In this document: one piece after another, positions 35,400-43,855 of the stretch
Position numbering within the stretch: the first letter of the stretch is position 1
Layout: the number at the start of each line of letters is the position of its first letter
Assembly (NCBI GenBank): GCA_038212095.1
Contig: JBBQUW010000011.1
Span: 10,875 to 74,874, forward strand
Origin: JAICYJ01 sp038212095
Lineage (GTDB): Bacteria; Actinomycetota; Thermoleophilia; Gaiellales; JAICJC01
DNA length: 64,000 nt
Reading direction: 5' to 3'
Position numbers and translations under genes: made by a program
Notes under the pieces: generated by a model
Databases searched by the model: none
What the model was told of the DNA's origin: nothing
What the model saw: the letters and a program-made list of their open reading frames with translations, nothing else

Positions 35400-35963
35400 G
35401 TGCCGGCCGCGCTGATCCTGGTGCCAACCGCCCATGAGGCAGAGCTGTTGGGCCCGATGGCGGCGCCGACGGAGGTGTGCGGCTTCGGACTGGCCGCGGC
35501 AGGCGCCGGTGCAGCGCATGCGATCGCCCGGCACCGCCCGCAGCGCGTGGTGCTCGCCGGCGTGAGCGGCAGCTACGACCTGACGCGAGCTCCGCTGGGA
35601 TGGGCGATGTCGGCATCGGCCGTCCGCTGCCACGGGATCGGAGCGGGTGGGCTGTCAGCTGCCGAGCTGGGATGGGCGGACAGCGACCAGATCGAGCTGA
35701 GCGGGAACGACGGCCTCGTGCTCTCGGTGGCCAGCGCCTCTGGCGACGCTGCCCAGGCCTCGAGGCGGCATCAACAGCATCCGCAGGCGCTGGTGGAGGA
35801 GATGGAAGGATATGCGGTTGCCGTAGCGGCAACTCTTTATCAAGTCCCGCTGGTGGTTGTCCGCGGCGTGTCGAACGCTGCCGGCGACCGCGATCACAGC
35901 GGCTGGCAGATGCGGGCGGCGCTGAACGCGGTGCGAGAGCTGATCGCTAGCGTGCTCGGTTGA
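35400..35963 (+). CDS. mqnB: Futalosine hydrolase
   Basis: Nucleoside phosphorylase/hydrolase-fold enzyme of the futalosine route to menaquinone; releases hypoxanthine from futalosine. 187 aa, somewhat short. VVLAGVSGSYD, VEEMEGYAVA (substrate Met-Glu) and VVVRGVSNAAGDRD are the family motifs. GTG start 8 nt after nadA. The other pathway genes (mqnA, mqnC, mqnE) are not in the window. 5'-methylthioadenosine nucleosidase is the nearest alternative, but linkage to mqnD argues against it. Confidence 0.88.
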   Translation: MPAALILVPTAHEAELLGPMAAPTEVCGFGLAAAGAGAAHAIARHRPQRVVLAGVSGSYDLTRAPLGWAMSASAVRCHGIGAGGLSAAELGWADSDQIELSGNDGLVLSVASASGDAAQASRRHQQHPQALVEEMEGYAVAVAATLYQVPLVVVRGVSNAAGDRDHSGWQMRAALNAVRELIASVLG

Positions 35964-35965
35964 CC

Positions 35966-36796
35966 ATGCGCCTCCGCGTCGGACTCTCAACCTGCCCCAA
36001 TGACACGTTCGCCTTCCACGGCATCCTGCACCGGCGGGTCGACCTGCGCGGGCTCGAGATCGACGCCGAGCTGCTGGACGTGCAGCAGCTGAACGATGGG
36101 CTGTTTGCCGATCGATACGACGTCTCGAAGGCCAGCTTTCACGCCGCGCTGCTGCTGGCCGACCACTACGACGTGCTGGGCACGGGATCGGCGCTGGGAT
36201 TCGGCGTGGGGCCGCTGCTGGTGGCCGCGCGCCTCGGCGTCTCGCCGGCCGCCGACGCGCGCGTGCTGTGCCCGGGCCGCACCACCACCGCCACGCTGCT
36301 CTACCACTGCCTGCATCCCGGCCAGGGCCGCATCTCGCAGACGGTGTTCTCGGACATTGGCGGCGAGCTTCGCGCCGGCCGGGCGGATCTGGGCGTGCTG
36401 ATCCACGAGGGGCGCTTGACCTACCAGCGCGATGGGCTGCACCTGGTCGAGGACATGGGCAGCTCGTTCGAGCGGATGGCAGATGCGCCCGTGCCGCTGG
36501 GCGGGATCCTGGCGTCACGCGCGCTGCCGGACGGGGTCGCGGCCACCTTCGCCGCCGTGCTGCGCGACTCGATCGCCTACGGCTGGGCCAACCGCGACGA
36601 GACGCTGGCCACGATCCGCCACCACGCCCAGGAGCTGGACGAGGACGTGATCTGGCCGTACGTGGAGCTGTACGTCAACGACCACACCGTCAACCTGGGC
36701 GACGAGGGCGCGCGATCGCTTCGGGTGCTCGAGCGCACGGCCCGCGAGGCGGGCATCCTACCGGCCGGACTGGCACCGCTTCGCATCGTCGCTTGA
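35966..36796 (+). CDS. mqnD: 1,4-dihydroxy-6-naphthoate synthase
   Basis: Converts cyclic de-hypoxanthine futalosine to 1,4-dihydroxy-6-naphthoate in the futalosine menaquinone pathway. 276-aa periplasmic-binding-fold protein with STCPNDTFAFHG, DVSKASFHAALLLADHYDVLGTGSALGFGVGP (read in parts) and LIHEGRLTYQ, all typical of MqnD. ATG 35966 lies 2 nt after the mqnB stop. Downstream 34 bp begins the regulator of mntH. Confidence 0.93.
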   Translation: MRLRVGLSTCPNDTFAFHGILHRRVDLRGLEIDAELLDVQQLNDGLFADRYDVSKASFHAALLLADHYDVLGTGSALGFGVGPLLVAARLGVSPAADARVLCPGRTTTATLLYHCLHPGQGRISQTVFSDIGGELRAGRADLGVLIHEGRLTYQRDGLHLVEDMGSSFERMADAPVPLGGILASRALPDGVAATFAAVLRDSIAYGWANRDETLATIRHHAQELDEDVIWPYVELYVNDHTVNLGDEGARSLRVLERTAREAGILPAGLAPLRIVA

Positions 36797-36813
36797 TTTC
36801 GAAGTTCGAGTCG

Positions 36814-36831
36814 TCTAAATTGCGATTTAGA
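36814..36831. promoter_or_regulatory. Palindromic candidate operator of the DtxR/MntR-type regulator
   Basis: TCTAAAT (36814-36820) and ATTTAGA (36825-36831) form a perfect 7-bp inverted repeat around TGCG. The right arm runs into the regulator's ATG at 36831. Such AT-rich palindromes are typical DtxR/MntR boxes. Autoregulation of the regulator-mntH pair is the likely role. Confidence 0.65.
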
Positions 36832-37484
36832 TGCAATCGGAGGCAGTCCAGGACTACGTCAAGCAGATCTACCTGCTGCAGACGCGTTCCGGCAAGGCGA
36901 CGACGTCCGAGCTTGCCGACCGGATGGGCGTGTCCGCGGCGTCGGCCACCTCGATGGTCAAGAAGCTCGACCAGCTCGGCTTGGTCGAGCACCGCCGCTA
37001 CCACGGCGCGCAGCTGACCCCGGCCGGCGAGCGGATCGCGGTCGAGCTTCTCCGCCACCACCGCCTGCTCGAGCTGTATCTGACCCAGGCGCTGGGACTG
37101 CCCTGGGACAGCGTGCACGTGGAGGCGGAGCGGCTGGAACATGTGCTGTCAGAGGAGCTGGAGGCGGCGCTCGACCGCGCATTGGGCTACCCCGACACCG
37201 ATCCGCACGGCGATCCCATCCCCAGCGCCGATCTGGTGCTGCCGCCCGACCGCCACCACAGCCTGCTCGACCTCGAGCCGGGCCAGCGAGCGGTGGTGCG
37301 GCGCGTGCCGGACGGCGACCCGGCCCTGCTCCGCTACCTGGCGGACCTGGGCGTGGTGCCCGCGATGGCCGTCACGATGCTTGCCAAGGCGCCGTTCGGC
37401 GGGCCGGTGACGCTCGACGTGGACGGTGCACACTGCGCCCTGGGAGTGGGCGTCGCGGAGCTGATCCGGGTGGAGCAGCCGTGA
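36831..37484 (+). CDS. DtxR/MntR-family metal-dependent transcriptional regulator
   Basis: 217-aa regulator with N-terminal winged helix (YVKQIYLLQTRSGKATTSELADRM...SAASATSMVKKL), a metal-binding and dimerisation domain with HRLLELYLTQALGLPWDSVH and AERLEHVLSEELE, and a C-terminal SH3/FeoA-like domain (about 145-215). Coupled by a GTGA overlap to the Nramp transporter, so it probably represses Mn2+ (or Fe2+) uptake when metal is plentiful. A palindromic box overlaps its start. Confidence 0.9.
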   Translation: MQSEAVQDYVKQIYLLQTRSGKATTSELADRMGVSAASATSMVKKLDQLGLVEHRRYHGAQLTPAGERIAVELLRHHRLLELYLTQALGLPWDSVHVEAERLEHVLSEELEAALDRALGYPDTDPHGDPIPSADLVLPPDRHHSLLDLEPGQRAVVRRVPDGDPALLRYLADLGVVPAMAVTMLAKAPFGGPVTLDVDGAHCALGVGVAELIRVEQP

Positions 37485-38752
37485 CGCCGCGCTCGGTACA
37501 GGCTGCGGTCGAGCCTCGCGCCGAAGGCGTGTTCCACTCGCCGCTGGCGCGGATCAAGCGTGTGCTGCCCTTTCTGGGTCCAGCCTTCGTGGCCAGCGTC
37601 GCCTACATGGATCCCGGCAACTTCGCCACCAACATCCAGGCCGGCGCCGGGTACGGCTACATGCTGCTGTGGGTGCTCCTGCTATCGAACGCGATGGCGC
37701 TGCTGATCCAGTCGCTGTCGGCGAAGCTCGGCATCGCATCAGGCATGACGCTGCCCCAGGCTATCCGGAAGCACACCAGCCGCAGGATGCGGATTGGGTT
37801 ATGGCTGGCCGCCGAGGCAGCTGCCATGGCAACTGACCTGGCAGAGTTTCTCGGCGCCGCCGTGGGGATGCAGATCCTGTTCGGCCGCGGGCTGTTCGTC
37901 TCGGCGCTGGTGACGGCCGCGATCTCATTCCTGATCCTGGCCATCGAGCGCCGCGGCCACAGCCGCTTTGAGGCACTGATCTTCGTGTTCGTGGCCGTGA
38001 TCGGCGTCTGCTTCGTGATCGAGATCTTCATCACCAACCCCGATCCGGCCGGCATCGTGCGCGGCATGTTGGTGCCACACATCAACTCGAGCGCAGTCTA
38101 CGTGGCGGTGGGCATGGTCGGCGCGACAGTGATGCCACACGTCGTCTACCTGCACTCTGGCCTGGTTCAGCACCGCCACAAGATCCTCGAGGGGGGGAGC
38201 CAGAAGGCGCATTTCCGGCGCGAGTTGGTGGATATCGCACTGGCGATGAACGGCGCCTGGCTGATCAACTCGTCGATGGTGATCATGGCATCGGCTGCCT
38301 TCTTCTCGTCCGGGATCCCGATCAACGGCATCCAGGACGCAGAGGCCACGCTGCGGCCGTTGCTGGGTTCGGCCGCGGCCTACGCCTTCGGCATCGCGCT
38401 GCTGGCATCCGGATTGTCGTCATCGACGGTCGGCACGATGGCGGGACAGATGATCGTCGATGGCTTCATGGAGTGGCGGGTGTCGGTGTTTCTGAGGCGC
38501 TTCATTACGATGATCCCGGCATTGATCGTGATCGGCCTGGGCACCAACACGCTGACAACGCTGGTGGCCAGCCAGGTGGTCTTGTCGCTGGTGCTGCCGT
38601 TCGCGGTCGTTCCGCTGGTATGGCTGACCAATCGCCGCGACGTGATGGGCGATCTGGTCAACGGACGGACGGTCAAGGCGCTGGCGGCGCTGGTGACCGC
38701 GATCGTGATCGCAATGAACGTGCTGCTGCTCGTGGTCACCGTCGCCGGCTGA
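37481..38752 (+). CDS. mntH: Nramp-family divalent metal transporter
   Basis: Proton-coupled Mn2+/Fe2+ importer, 423 aa, about 11 membrane spans. The helix-1 metal motif DPGN is at residues 44-47 and the helix-6 motif MPH at 218-220 (Met218 favours transition metals). An about 25-residue N-terminal extension precedes helix 1. GTG start overlaps the stop of the DtxR/MntR-type regulator, tying uptake to metal sensing. Confidence 0.94.
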   Translation: MTPRSVQAAVEPRAEGVFHSPLARIKRVLPFLGPAFVASVAYMDPGNFATNIQAGAGYGYMLLWVLLLSNAMALLIQSLSAKLGIASGMTLPQAIRKHTSRRMRIGLWLAAEAAAMATDLAEFLGAAVGMQILFGRGLFVSALVTAAISFLILAIERRGHSRFEALIFVFVAVIGVCFVIEIFITNPDPAGIVRGMLVPHINSSAVYVAVGMVGATVMPHVVYLHSGLVQHRHKILEGGSQKAHFRRELVDIALAMNGAWLINSSMVIMASAAFFSSGIPINGIQDAEATLRPLLGSAAAYAFGIALLASGLSSSTVGTMAGQMIVDGFMEWRVSVFLRRFITMIPALIVIGLGTNTLTTLVASQVVLSLVLPFAVVPLVWLTNRRDVMGDLVNGRTVKALAALVTAIVIAMNVLLLVVTVAG

Positions 38753-38758
38753 GTGCAG

Positions 38759-39109
38759 TCACCGCTCGCGGCCGAAGAACCACCGCTCCAGCGGCTCCAG
38801 CAGCTCGCGCTCCTGGAACGGCGCCACCTCCTGGGATCGCCCCTCGTCGTCGCTGACGTCGAGGTCGGAGCGCAGCGCCTGGTTCGCCGCATCGAGGGCG
38901 TCGCCCATCTCGAAGCCCTCGAACACGTAGTCGTCGGCCCGCACGGCGCCGTCGCTGCGCTGCTCCAGATCGACCGCTCGACCGACAGCCCACACCGCGC
39001 CCTCTCGCCGCTCGATCCAGATCGTGATCGCCTGGTCGCCCCCGTCGTCGGCCACTCCCCGCACCGACCGATCGGCGAATCGAGCCGCATGCTTGCCGTT
39101 GCGCTGCAT
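38759..39109 (-). CDS. Conserved-type hypothetical protein, 116 aa
   Basis: Not recognised. Acidic soluble protein with the central sequence QAITIWIERREGAVWAVGRAVDL and a C-terminal QERELLEPLERWFFG. No signal peptide or membrane span. ATG 39109 has AAGGA at 8-9 nt; the longer frame starting further upstream lacks this. Convergent with mntH and 107 bp downstream of the bifunctional-nuclease-family gene on the same strand. The 107-bp gap has no recognisable gene. Confidence 0.7.
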   Translation of the reverse strand: MQRNGKHAARFADRSVRGVADDGGDQAITIWIERREGAVWAVGRAVDLEQRSDGAVRADDYVFEGFEMGDALDAANQALRSDLDVSDDEGRSQEVAPFQERELLEPLERWFFGRER

Positions 39110-39216
39110 CGGGAGATCCTTTCCTCGCGGAACGCTTAGCAAAGCAGGAGTTGGGCCGGCAGGCAAGCGTCGGCGGCGAACCGCGAGTCTGGCGGCGTTG
39201 TCGTTGCCGTCCTCGT

Positions 39217-39699
39217 TCAGCCGGCGAAGTCCTCTGGAGTGACGTCCTCCAGGAACTTCTTGAACTCGTCGACGACGACCTGCTCGTCGTCCGGCTCCGA
39301 TCCGAACTCGATCGCCGAGTCGTCGATCACCTGATCCGCGACGAAGATCGGGGCGCTCGTGCGCACGGCCAGCGCGAGGGCGTCGGACGGCCGCGAGTCG
39401 ATCTCGATCTCCCCATCGTTGACCTGAAGCGTGATCACGGCGTAGAACGTGCTCTCGCGCAGCTCGGTGACCGAGATCCGAGTTACACGGGCGTTCAGCT
39501 CGCCGAGCATGTCGGTGACCAGGTCGTGCGTCATCGGCCGCGGCGTCGGCGCACCCTGCAGCTTCATCAGGATCGCGGCCGCCTCCGGATGGCCGATCCA
39601 GATCGGTAGAAAGCGGTTTCCGTCCATCGTCTTGAGAAGGACGATCGGCTGCTTCCCGACCATGTCGAACGAGACGCCGTAGATGCTCACCTCCTGCAC
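39217..39699 (-). CDS. Bifunctional nuclease family protein (DUF151)
   Basis: 160-aa BFN-domain protein: GVSFDMVGKQPIVLLK, LPIWIGHPEAAAI, RPMTHDLVTDML, and IEIDSRPSDALALAVRT are the conserved blocks. The name comes from a plant protein with RNase and DNase activity; a bacterial role is not established. An acidic C-terminal tail (EPDDEQVVVDEFKKFLEDV) is usual for actinobacterial members. GTG start. It precedes the tRNA-Ile gene on the same strand. Confidence 0.88.
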   Translation of the reverse strand: MQEVSIYGVSFDMVGKQPIVLLKTMDGNRFLPIWIGHPEAAAILMKLQGAPTPRPMTHDLVTDMLGELNARVTRISVTELRESTFYAVITLQVNDGEIEIDSRPSDALALAVRTSAPIFVADQVIDDSAIEFGSEPDDEQVVVDEFKKFLEDVTPEDFAG

Positions 39700-39753
39700 A
39701 CCACCGATTATGCCACCACGGGCGGCGGACGGGAGTGCGCGGGCTGACCGGGA

Positions 39754-39827
<74 letters not shown>

Positions 39828-39940
39828 GGGGAGGCACAAGTATACCGAGCGCCGCGCCGCACGAACCACCCCCTCGACACCCCTACTGAAGCCGCGCAGA
39901 GGCCGCGGGCAGCAAACGCGAACAGCGCCGCGGATTAAGC

Positions 39941-40025
39941 CGAAAAGCGAGCGTCGCAAGGAGCCAGGGAGGCACAGTGCTTCGCACGGGCCGACCGCAG
40001 CGACGCCGCGAGGCGAAGCTTTGCA
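39941..40025 (-). repeat. Dispersed repeat, copy A (just downstream of parB)
   Basis: Beginning 3 nt after the parB stop and reading in the parB direction, this 85-bp stretch matches 51680-51764 without gaps at 73 of 85 positions (62 of 69 over the core). The core contains GTCGGCCCGTGCG and CACTGTGCCTCCCT. Copy A has inverted ends GCGTCGC/GCGACGC that could pair. Both copies lie directly behind a stop codon. Confidence 0.85.
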
Positions 40026-40028
40026 GGC

Positions 40029-40901
40029 CTAATCCGCCCAGGAGACGCGTTCGGCGCGAAGCTGGTCGATAATCCGCCCCAGCTCGGCCGGCGAGCTGAA
40101 CCTGATCTCCACCGTGCCGCCCCGCGGCCCGGAACGGACCGCTGCACGCAGCTTCAAGGAGTGCCATGCGGCATCCACCGCCAGATGCGCCAGCTCCTCG
40201 TCGACGCCGCCCCCGCCGGGCCGTGCACGGGCGTTCGCCTTCGGCTTGCCGGTGCGTTTCGCCGCCGCCTCGGTGTCGCGCACCGAGAGACCGCGCTTGA
40301 CGACCTTCCGCGCCAGCGCGAGGCGCTCGTCCTGGTCGCCGGTGAGCAGCAGCGCGCGGCCGTGGCCCTCCGACAGCGAGCCCGCCTCGATTAGCTCAAG
40401 CGCCGCATCCGGCAGCTCCAATAGTCGCATGGTGTTGGCGACAGCGGGACGGCTCTTGCCGACGCGACGCGCGATCTCGGTCTGGCTAAGGTCGAGTTCG
40501 TCGGCCAGCATCGCGTACGCCCGGGCCTGCTCGACCGGGTTGAGATCCTCGCGGGCGACGTTCTCGGCCAATGCCATGATCATCGCCTCGCGCTCATCCA
40601 ATGGGCGGACGATCGCCGGGATGGTGGTCAGCCCGGCTCGCTGGGTCGCGCGCCAGCGGCGCTCGCCGGCCACGATCTGGTAGCCATCGCCGGCGTCGCG
40701 GACGATGATCGGCTGCACCACGCCCTCGCTCTTGATCGATTCGGCGAGCGCGTTGATGGCATCCTCGTCGAAGGTGGTGCGCGGCTGGCGCGGATTCGGC
40801 CGCACCTGGGAGATCTCGAGCTCGACCAGCGAAACCTGCCCAGCCGGAAACTCGGCGACGAGCGCCGCCAGGCCCCGGCCCAACCCCCTGCTCTTAGCCA
40901 C
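40029..40901 (-). CDS. parB: Chromosome partitioning protein ParB
   Basis: 290-aa CTP-binding DNA-clamp protein that loads at parS. The N-terminal segment SRGLGRGLAALV contains the ParA-interacting tail; IRPNPRQPR-like VRPNPRQPR and AGERRWRA (parS/CTP motif) and ENVARxDLNP follow; HTH is SQTEIARRVGKSRPAVANTM. The GTG start at 40901 overlaps the parA stop by 8 bp. The longer upstream frame is spurious. A dispersed repeat lies just after its stop. Confidence 0.96.
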   Translation of the reverse strand: MAKSRGLGRGLAALVAEFPAGQVSLVELEISQVRPNPRQPRTTFDEDAINALAESIKSEGVVQPIIVRDAGDGYQIVAGERRWRATQRAGLTTIPAIVRPLDEREAMIMALAENVAREDLNPVEQARAYAMLADELDLSQTEIARRVGKSRPAVANTMRLLELPDAALELIEAGSLSEGHGRALLLTGDQDERLALARKVVKRGLSVRDTEAAAKRTGKPKANARARPGGGGVDEELAHLAVDAAWHSLKLRAAVRSGPRGGTVEIRFSSPAELGRIIDQLRAERVSWAD

Positions 40902-41646
40902 GCTCGACCACCTCCAGCGCGACGCGGTAGTACGCGTCCGCTCCCGCCGAGCGCACATCGTATCTCGTGATCGGCACGCCGTGGCTGGGCGCCTCCGCCA
41001 GGCGGATGTTGCGCGGCACCACGGTGTCGAACACCAGACCGCCGAAGTGCTCACGCACCTCACTGGCAACGTCTCGCGCCAGCGTGGTTCGCGCGTCGTA
41101 CATGGTCAGCAACACGCCGGTGATCCCCAACCGCGGATTCAGCCGGGTGCGCACCAGCTCGACGCTTTGCAGCAGCTGGGCCAGACCCTCGAGTGCGTAG
41201 TACTCACACTGCACGGGGACGATCAGGCGGTTGGCGGCCGACAGCGCGTTGACCGTCAGCAGTCCCAGCGAGGGGGGACAGTCGACAAAGACGTACGGAA
41301 AGCGCTCGCCGATGCCGGCCAGCAGATCGCGCAGCAACGTGTCCTGCGCCGAGAGCTCGACCTGCGCGGCGGCCAGATCGGGATGGGACGGAGCAAGGAA
41401 GAGGTTGGGAACGTCGGTCTCGACGACAACGTCGTCCAGCGGACGGCCGTGCAGCAGATCGTAGGTGCTCGCCGCGAGCTGCTCGGGCCGAAAGCCGAGC
41501 CCGGTGGTTGCGTTGGCCTGGGGATCGAGGTCGATCAGCAGCACTGGCGTTCCGGCCTCCGCAACACATGCCGCCATGTTGATCGCGGTGGTGGTCTTGC
41601 CGACGCCGCCCTTCTGGTTGGCGAGGGCGTAGACGCGGGAGTTCAT
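40894..41646 (-). CDS. parA: Chromosome partitioning ATPase ParA (Soj)
   Basis: 250-aa deviant-Walker ATPase. The Walker A loop is KGGVGKTT (Lys12, Lys17), followed by LLIDLDPQANATTGLG and the Walker B-type FVDCPPSLGLLT. Partner of ParB in origin segregation. ATG overlaps the rsmG stop. No N-terminal DNA-binding extension, so chromosomal type. Order rsmG-parA-parB is conserved near bacterial origins. Confidence 0.97.
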   Translation of the reverse strand: MNSRVYALANQKGGVGKTTTAINMAACVAEAGTPVLLIDLDPQANATTGLGFRPEQLAASTYDLLHGRPLDDVVVETDVPNLFLAPSHPDLAAAQVELSAQDTLLRDLLAGIGERFPYVFVDCPPSLGLLTVNALSAANRLIVPVQCEYYALEGLAQLLQSVELVRTRLNPRLGITGVLLTMYDARTTLARDVASEVREHFGGLVFDTVVPRNIRLAEAPSHGVPITRYDVRSAGADAYYRVALEVVERG

Positions 41647-42290
41647 ACCTCCGATGGTAGCGAGGCCAGCGGACGCTTCCCGGCCATCCCCGCCCGCCGC
41701 GGGAACCGCTCAGGGGTGGCTGACAGCTTGTCTACGACCAGCAACGCACGGCCGGCAGTGGTTTCCACTGCCCAGGGTGCAGCACCGCCCAGCTGCCCCG
41801 AGACGCTCTCGAGCTCGGCGGCATCGATCGCGCCCGTCCAGAGGATCAGGCGTCCGCCGGGACGCACCAGCGGCAGGCACAGCTCGAGCGCCACCCTTGG
41901 CGGCGCCAGGGCGCGGGCCAGTGCGAGATCGAACGCATCGCGACCGGACCCGCGGCCGAAGGACTCGGAACGGTCGATGACGACCTCGCACTCGACACCC
42001 AGCTCCGAACAGCAGCGGCGCAGGAACTCACCCTTACGCTGTACCGAGTCGAGCAGCGTGACGGGCTGCCCGTAGTGCAGCGCGATCGGCACCCCGGGTG
42101 AGCCGTTACCGCTACCCACGTCCACCACCCGCGCGGGCAGTGCCGGCCCGATCGTGGCGCACGCCGTCAGTGCATCGTCCACCAGTTCGCGGCGAAGCGC
42201 CGAGGGATCGCGGATCGCCGTCAGCGAGACCGGCTCGCGAGCCACCAGCCGGCAGTACAGGGAGTACGCTGCATCCGGGGGGTGTTTCAC
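41643..42290 (-). CDS. rsmG: 16S rRNA (guanine-N7) methyltransferase RsmG
   Basis: Methylates G527 of 16S rRNA; 215 aa. The SAM-binding loop is VVDVGSGNGSPGVPIAL; LDSVQRKGEFLRRC and DLALARALAPP are RsmG motifs. GTG start; the sequence around the start, GTGAAACA, is also half of a parS-like 16-mer. The stop overlaps the parA ATG (ATGA). The C-terminus after residue 195 is a short basic tail. Confidence 0.93.
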   Translation of the reverse strand: MKHPPDAAYSLYCRLVAREPVSLTAIRDPSALRRELVDDALTACATIGPALPARVVDVGSGNGSPGVPIALHYGQPVTLLDSVQRKGEFLRRCCSELGVECEVVIDRSESFGRGSGRDAFDLALARALAPPRVALELCLPLVRPGGRLILWTGAIDAAELESVSGQLGGAAPWAVETTAGRALLVVDKLSATPERFPRRAGMAGKRPLASLPSEV

Positions 42291-42298
42291 GTTTTACA
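42283..42298. promoter_or_regulatory. parS-like site
   Basis: TGTTTCACGTTTTACA matches the parS consensus TGTTTCACGTGAAACA at 13 of 16 positions, with one perfect 10-bp half. It overlaps the rsmG start codon and lies 1.4 kb upstream of parB. I found no other match of this quality by eye in the window. Confidence 0.55.
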
Positions 42299-42320
42299 CC
42301 CCGCCGTCGGATGCACCGGG

Positions 42321-43055
42321 TCAGGCGTCCGGATCGAGCCGAACGACCACGTACCGATTCGGCTCGGCGCCTTCGCTGCCGGTGGCAAACCCGCCCATCG
42401 ACTGCACCTTGGCGTGAACGATCTTGCGCTCCACCGAGGTCATCGGCTCGAGCGGCACATCCTGGCCGCTGGTGGCAGCTTCTGCCGTCGCGCGAACGGC
42501 CACCTCGTGCAATGTGCGCTCGCGGCGCTTGCGGTAGCCCTCCGCATCGATCACGACCTCGGCCGGGTGCTCCTCACGGCGGTGCATGATCGCGTTGGCG
42601 AGGTACTGGATGGCGTCGATCGTCTGACCGTGCTTGCCGATCAGGAGGCCCAACTCGGGGCCGGTCACGGTCGCCGTGACGACGCCGTCACGCTCGTGGA
42701 CATCGAGGTGCCCCTCGATGCCAAAGGCATCTACCACACGGTTCAGCAGGTCACGCACGCGGCCTGCGGCAGAGCTCTCATCGTCCGGGACGACCGGGTG
42801 CGGCCGGCGCGGGGGAGCCGCGGGCGCCGGCTGGGCGGCGATTGGGTCGACCTCGACCGACGCCAGCACGCGCGCCGGTTGATAGCCGACGCCGAGCAAT
42901 CCACGTTCGCCCTCCGAGAGGACGACGAACTGCACCGCCTCTCGCTGCAGGGTCGGGAAGCGCCGCTCGAGCTCGTGCAGCGCCGCCCAGCGCGCCTCGC
43001 CGGTCGTCTCACCAGACGTCTCCACTTCCACCCGCTCCAGGCCGCTCCCGGTCAT
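42321..43055 (-). CDS. khpB: KhpB/Jag RNA-binding protein
   Basis: 244-aa RNA-binding regulator linked to cell elongation and division (KhpB/EloR). An N-terminal Jag domain (about residues 6-70, VEVETSGETTGEARWAALHEL) leads to a proline-rich linker, a KH domain (GLLIGKHGQTIDAIQYL) and an R3H domain (EPMTSVERKIVHAKVQ). ATG overlaps the yidC stop. The position after yidC is typical of origin regions. Confidence 0.94.
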   Translation of the reverse strand: MTGSGLERVEVETSGETTGEARWAALHELERRFPTLQREAVQFVVLSEGERGLLGVGYQPARVLASVEVDPIAAQPAPAAPPRRPHPVVPDDESSAAGRVRDLLNRVVDAFGIEGHLDVHERDGVVTATVTGPELGLLIGKHGQTIDAIQYLANAIMHRREEHPAEVVIDAEGYRKRRERTLHEVAVRATAEAATSGQDVPLEPMTSVERKIVHAKVQSMGGFATGSEGAEPNRYVVVRLDPDA

Positions 43056-43855
43056 CGCCGCTTCTTGCCCCGGGCCGGCGGCGTCGATGCCTGGCCACCG
43101 CTCTTTGGCGTCTTTGGTGGGTTCCGCGAACTTCGCGGCTGCCCGTTGTCACCCTTGTTCTTCTCCTGCTTCTGCACCACTGGGAAGTGGTGGCCCATCG
43201 TGCGCTTGACCATGCCGTTCTGACAGATCGTCCAGATGTTGGTGGTGATCCAGTACAGCCCGACACCGGCAGGCACGCGAATGATGAAGCCGATGAAGAT
43301 CATCGAGGCGCCGGCGAACATGTACTTCTGTTGGCGATCCTGCACGAACGAGAACAGCAGCATCGAGCCGAGCATCGAGACGGCGTACAGCACCACCATC
43401 ACGATCTCGGTGGTACCGCCGATCTTGCCCAGCACCACGAAGATGTCGTCGATGCCAAGGAACGCGGTATCAGTCGGGGGATGGAAGCTCCGCAGCATCT
43501 GGTACAGGCCGATGATCACCGGCATCTGGAACACCAGTGGCAGGCATGAGGCGAACGGGTTGACGTTGTGCTCCTTGTAGAGCGCCATCAACTCCTTCTG
43601 CATCTCGGCCTTGGATTCGCGGTCGGCCTTGCCCTTGTACTTGTTCTGCAGCGTTTTGACCTTGGGCTGGATGCGCTGCATCGCCGCCATCGAGCGGAAC
43701 TGCTTGATCGTCAGCGGCAGAATCGCGAGACGCACGGTGGCGGTCAACATCACGATCGCGAGCCCCCACGAGACGCCCAGGTGATCGTGGTAGTAGGTGA
43801 TGATCGCCTTCAGCAGATCCTCGACCTGCTGCAGCACGATGAAGTACTGGATCAC
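43052..43855 (-). CDS. yidC: Membrane protein insertase YidC
   Basis: 267-aa Oxa1/SpoIIIJ-type insertase with about five spans. The core begins with GVSWGLAIVMLTATVRL; the cytoplasmic hairpin includes LTIKQFRSMAAMQRIQPKV and the Gly/Met-rich membrane segments follow. The hydrophilic, lysine/proline-rich C-terminal tail (about residues 225-267) may contact ribosomes. GTG start overlaps the yidD stop (GTGA). No large periplasmic P1 domain, as expected outside Gram-negatives. Confidence 0.95.
   Translation of the reverse strand: MIQYFIVLQQVEDLLKAIITYYHDHLGVSWGLAIVMLTATVRLAILPLTIKQFRSMAAMQRIQPKVKTLQNKYKGKADRESKAEMQKELMALYKEHNVNPFASCLPLVFQMPVIIGLYQMLRSFHPPTDTAFLGIDDIFVVLGKIGGTTEIVMVVLYAVSMLGSMLLFSFVQDRQQKYMFAGASMIFIGFIIRVPAGVGLYWITTNIWTICQNGMVKRTMGHHFPVVQKQEKNKGDNGQPRSSRNPPKTPKSGGQASTPPARGKKRR

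Noticed and set aside
35400..35963. Possible methylthioadenosine/S-adenosylhomocysteine nucleosidase
   Set aside because: Motifs overlap, but the gene is directly coupled to mqnD and has the MqnB-type C-terminal VRGVSNAAGDRD.
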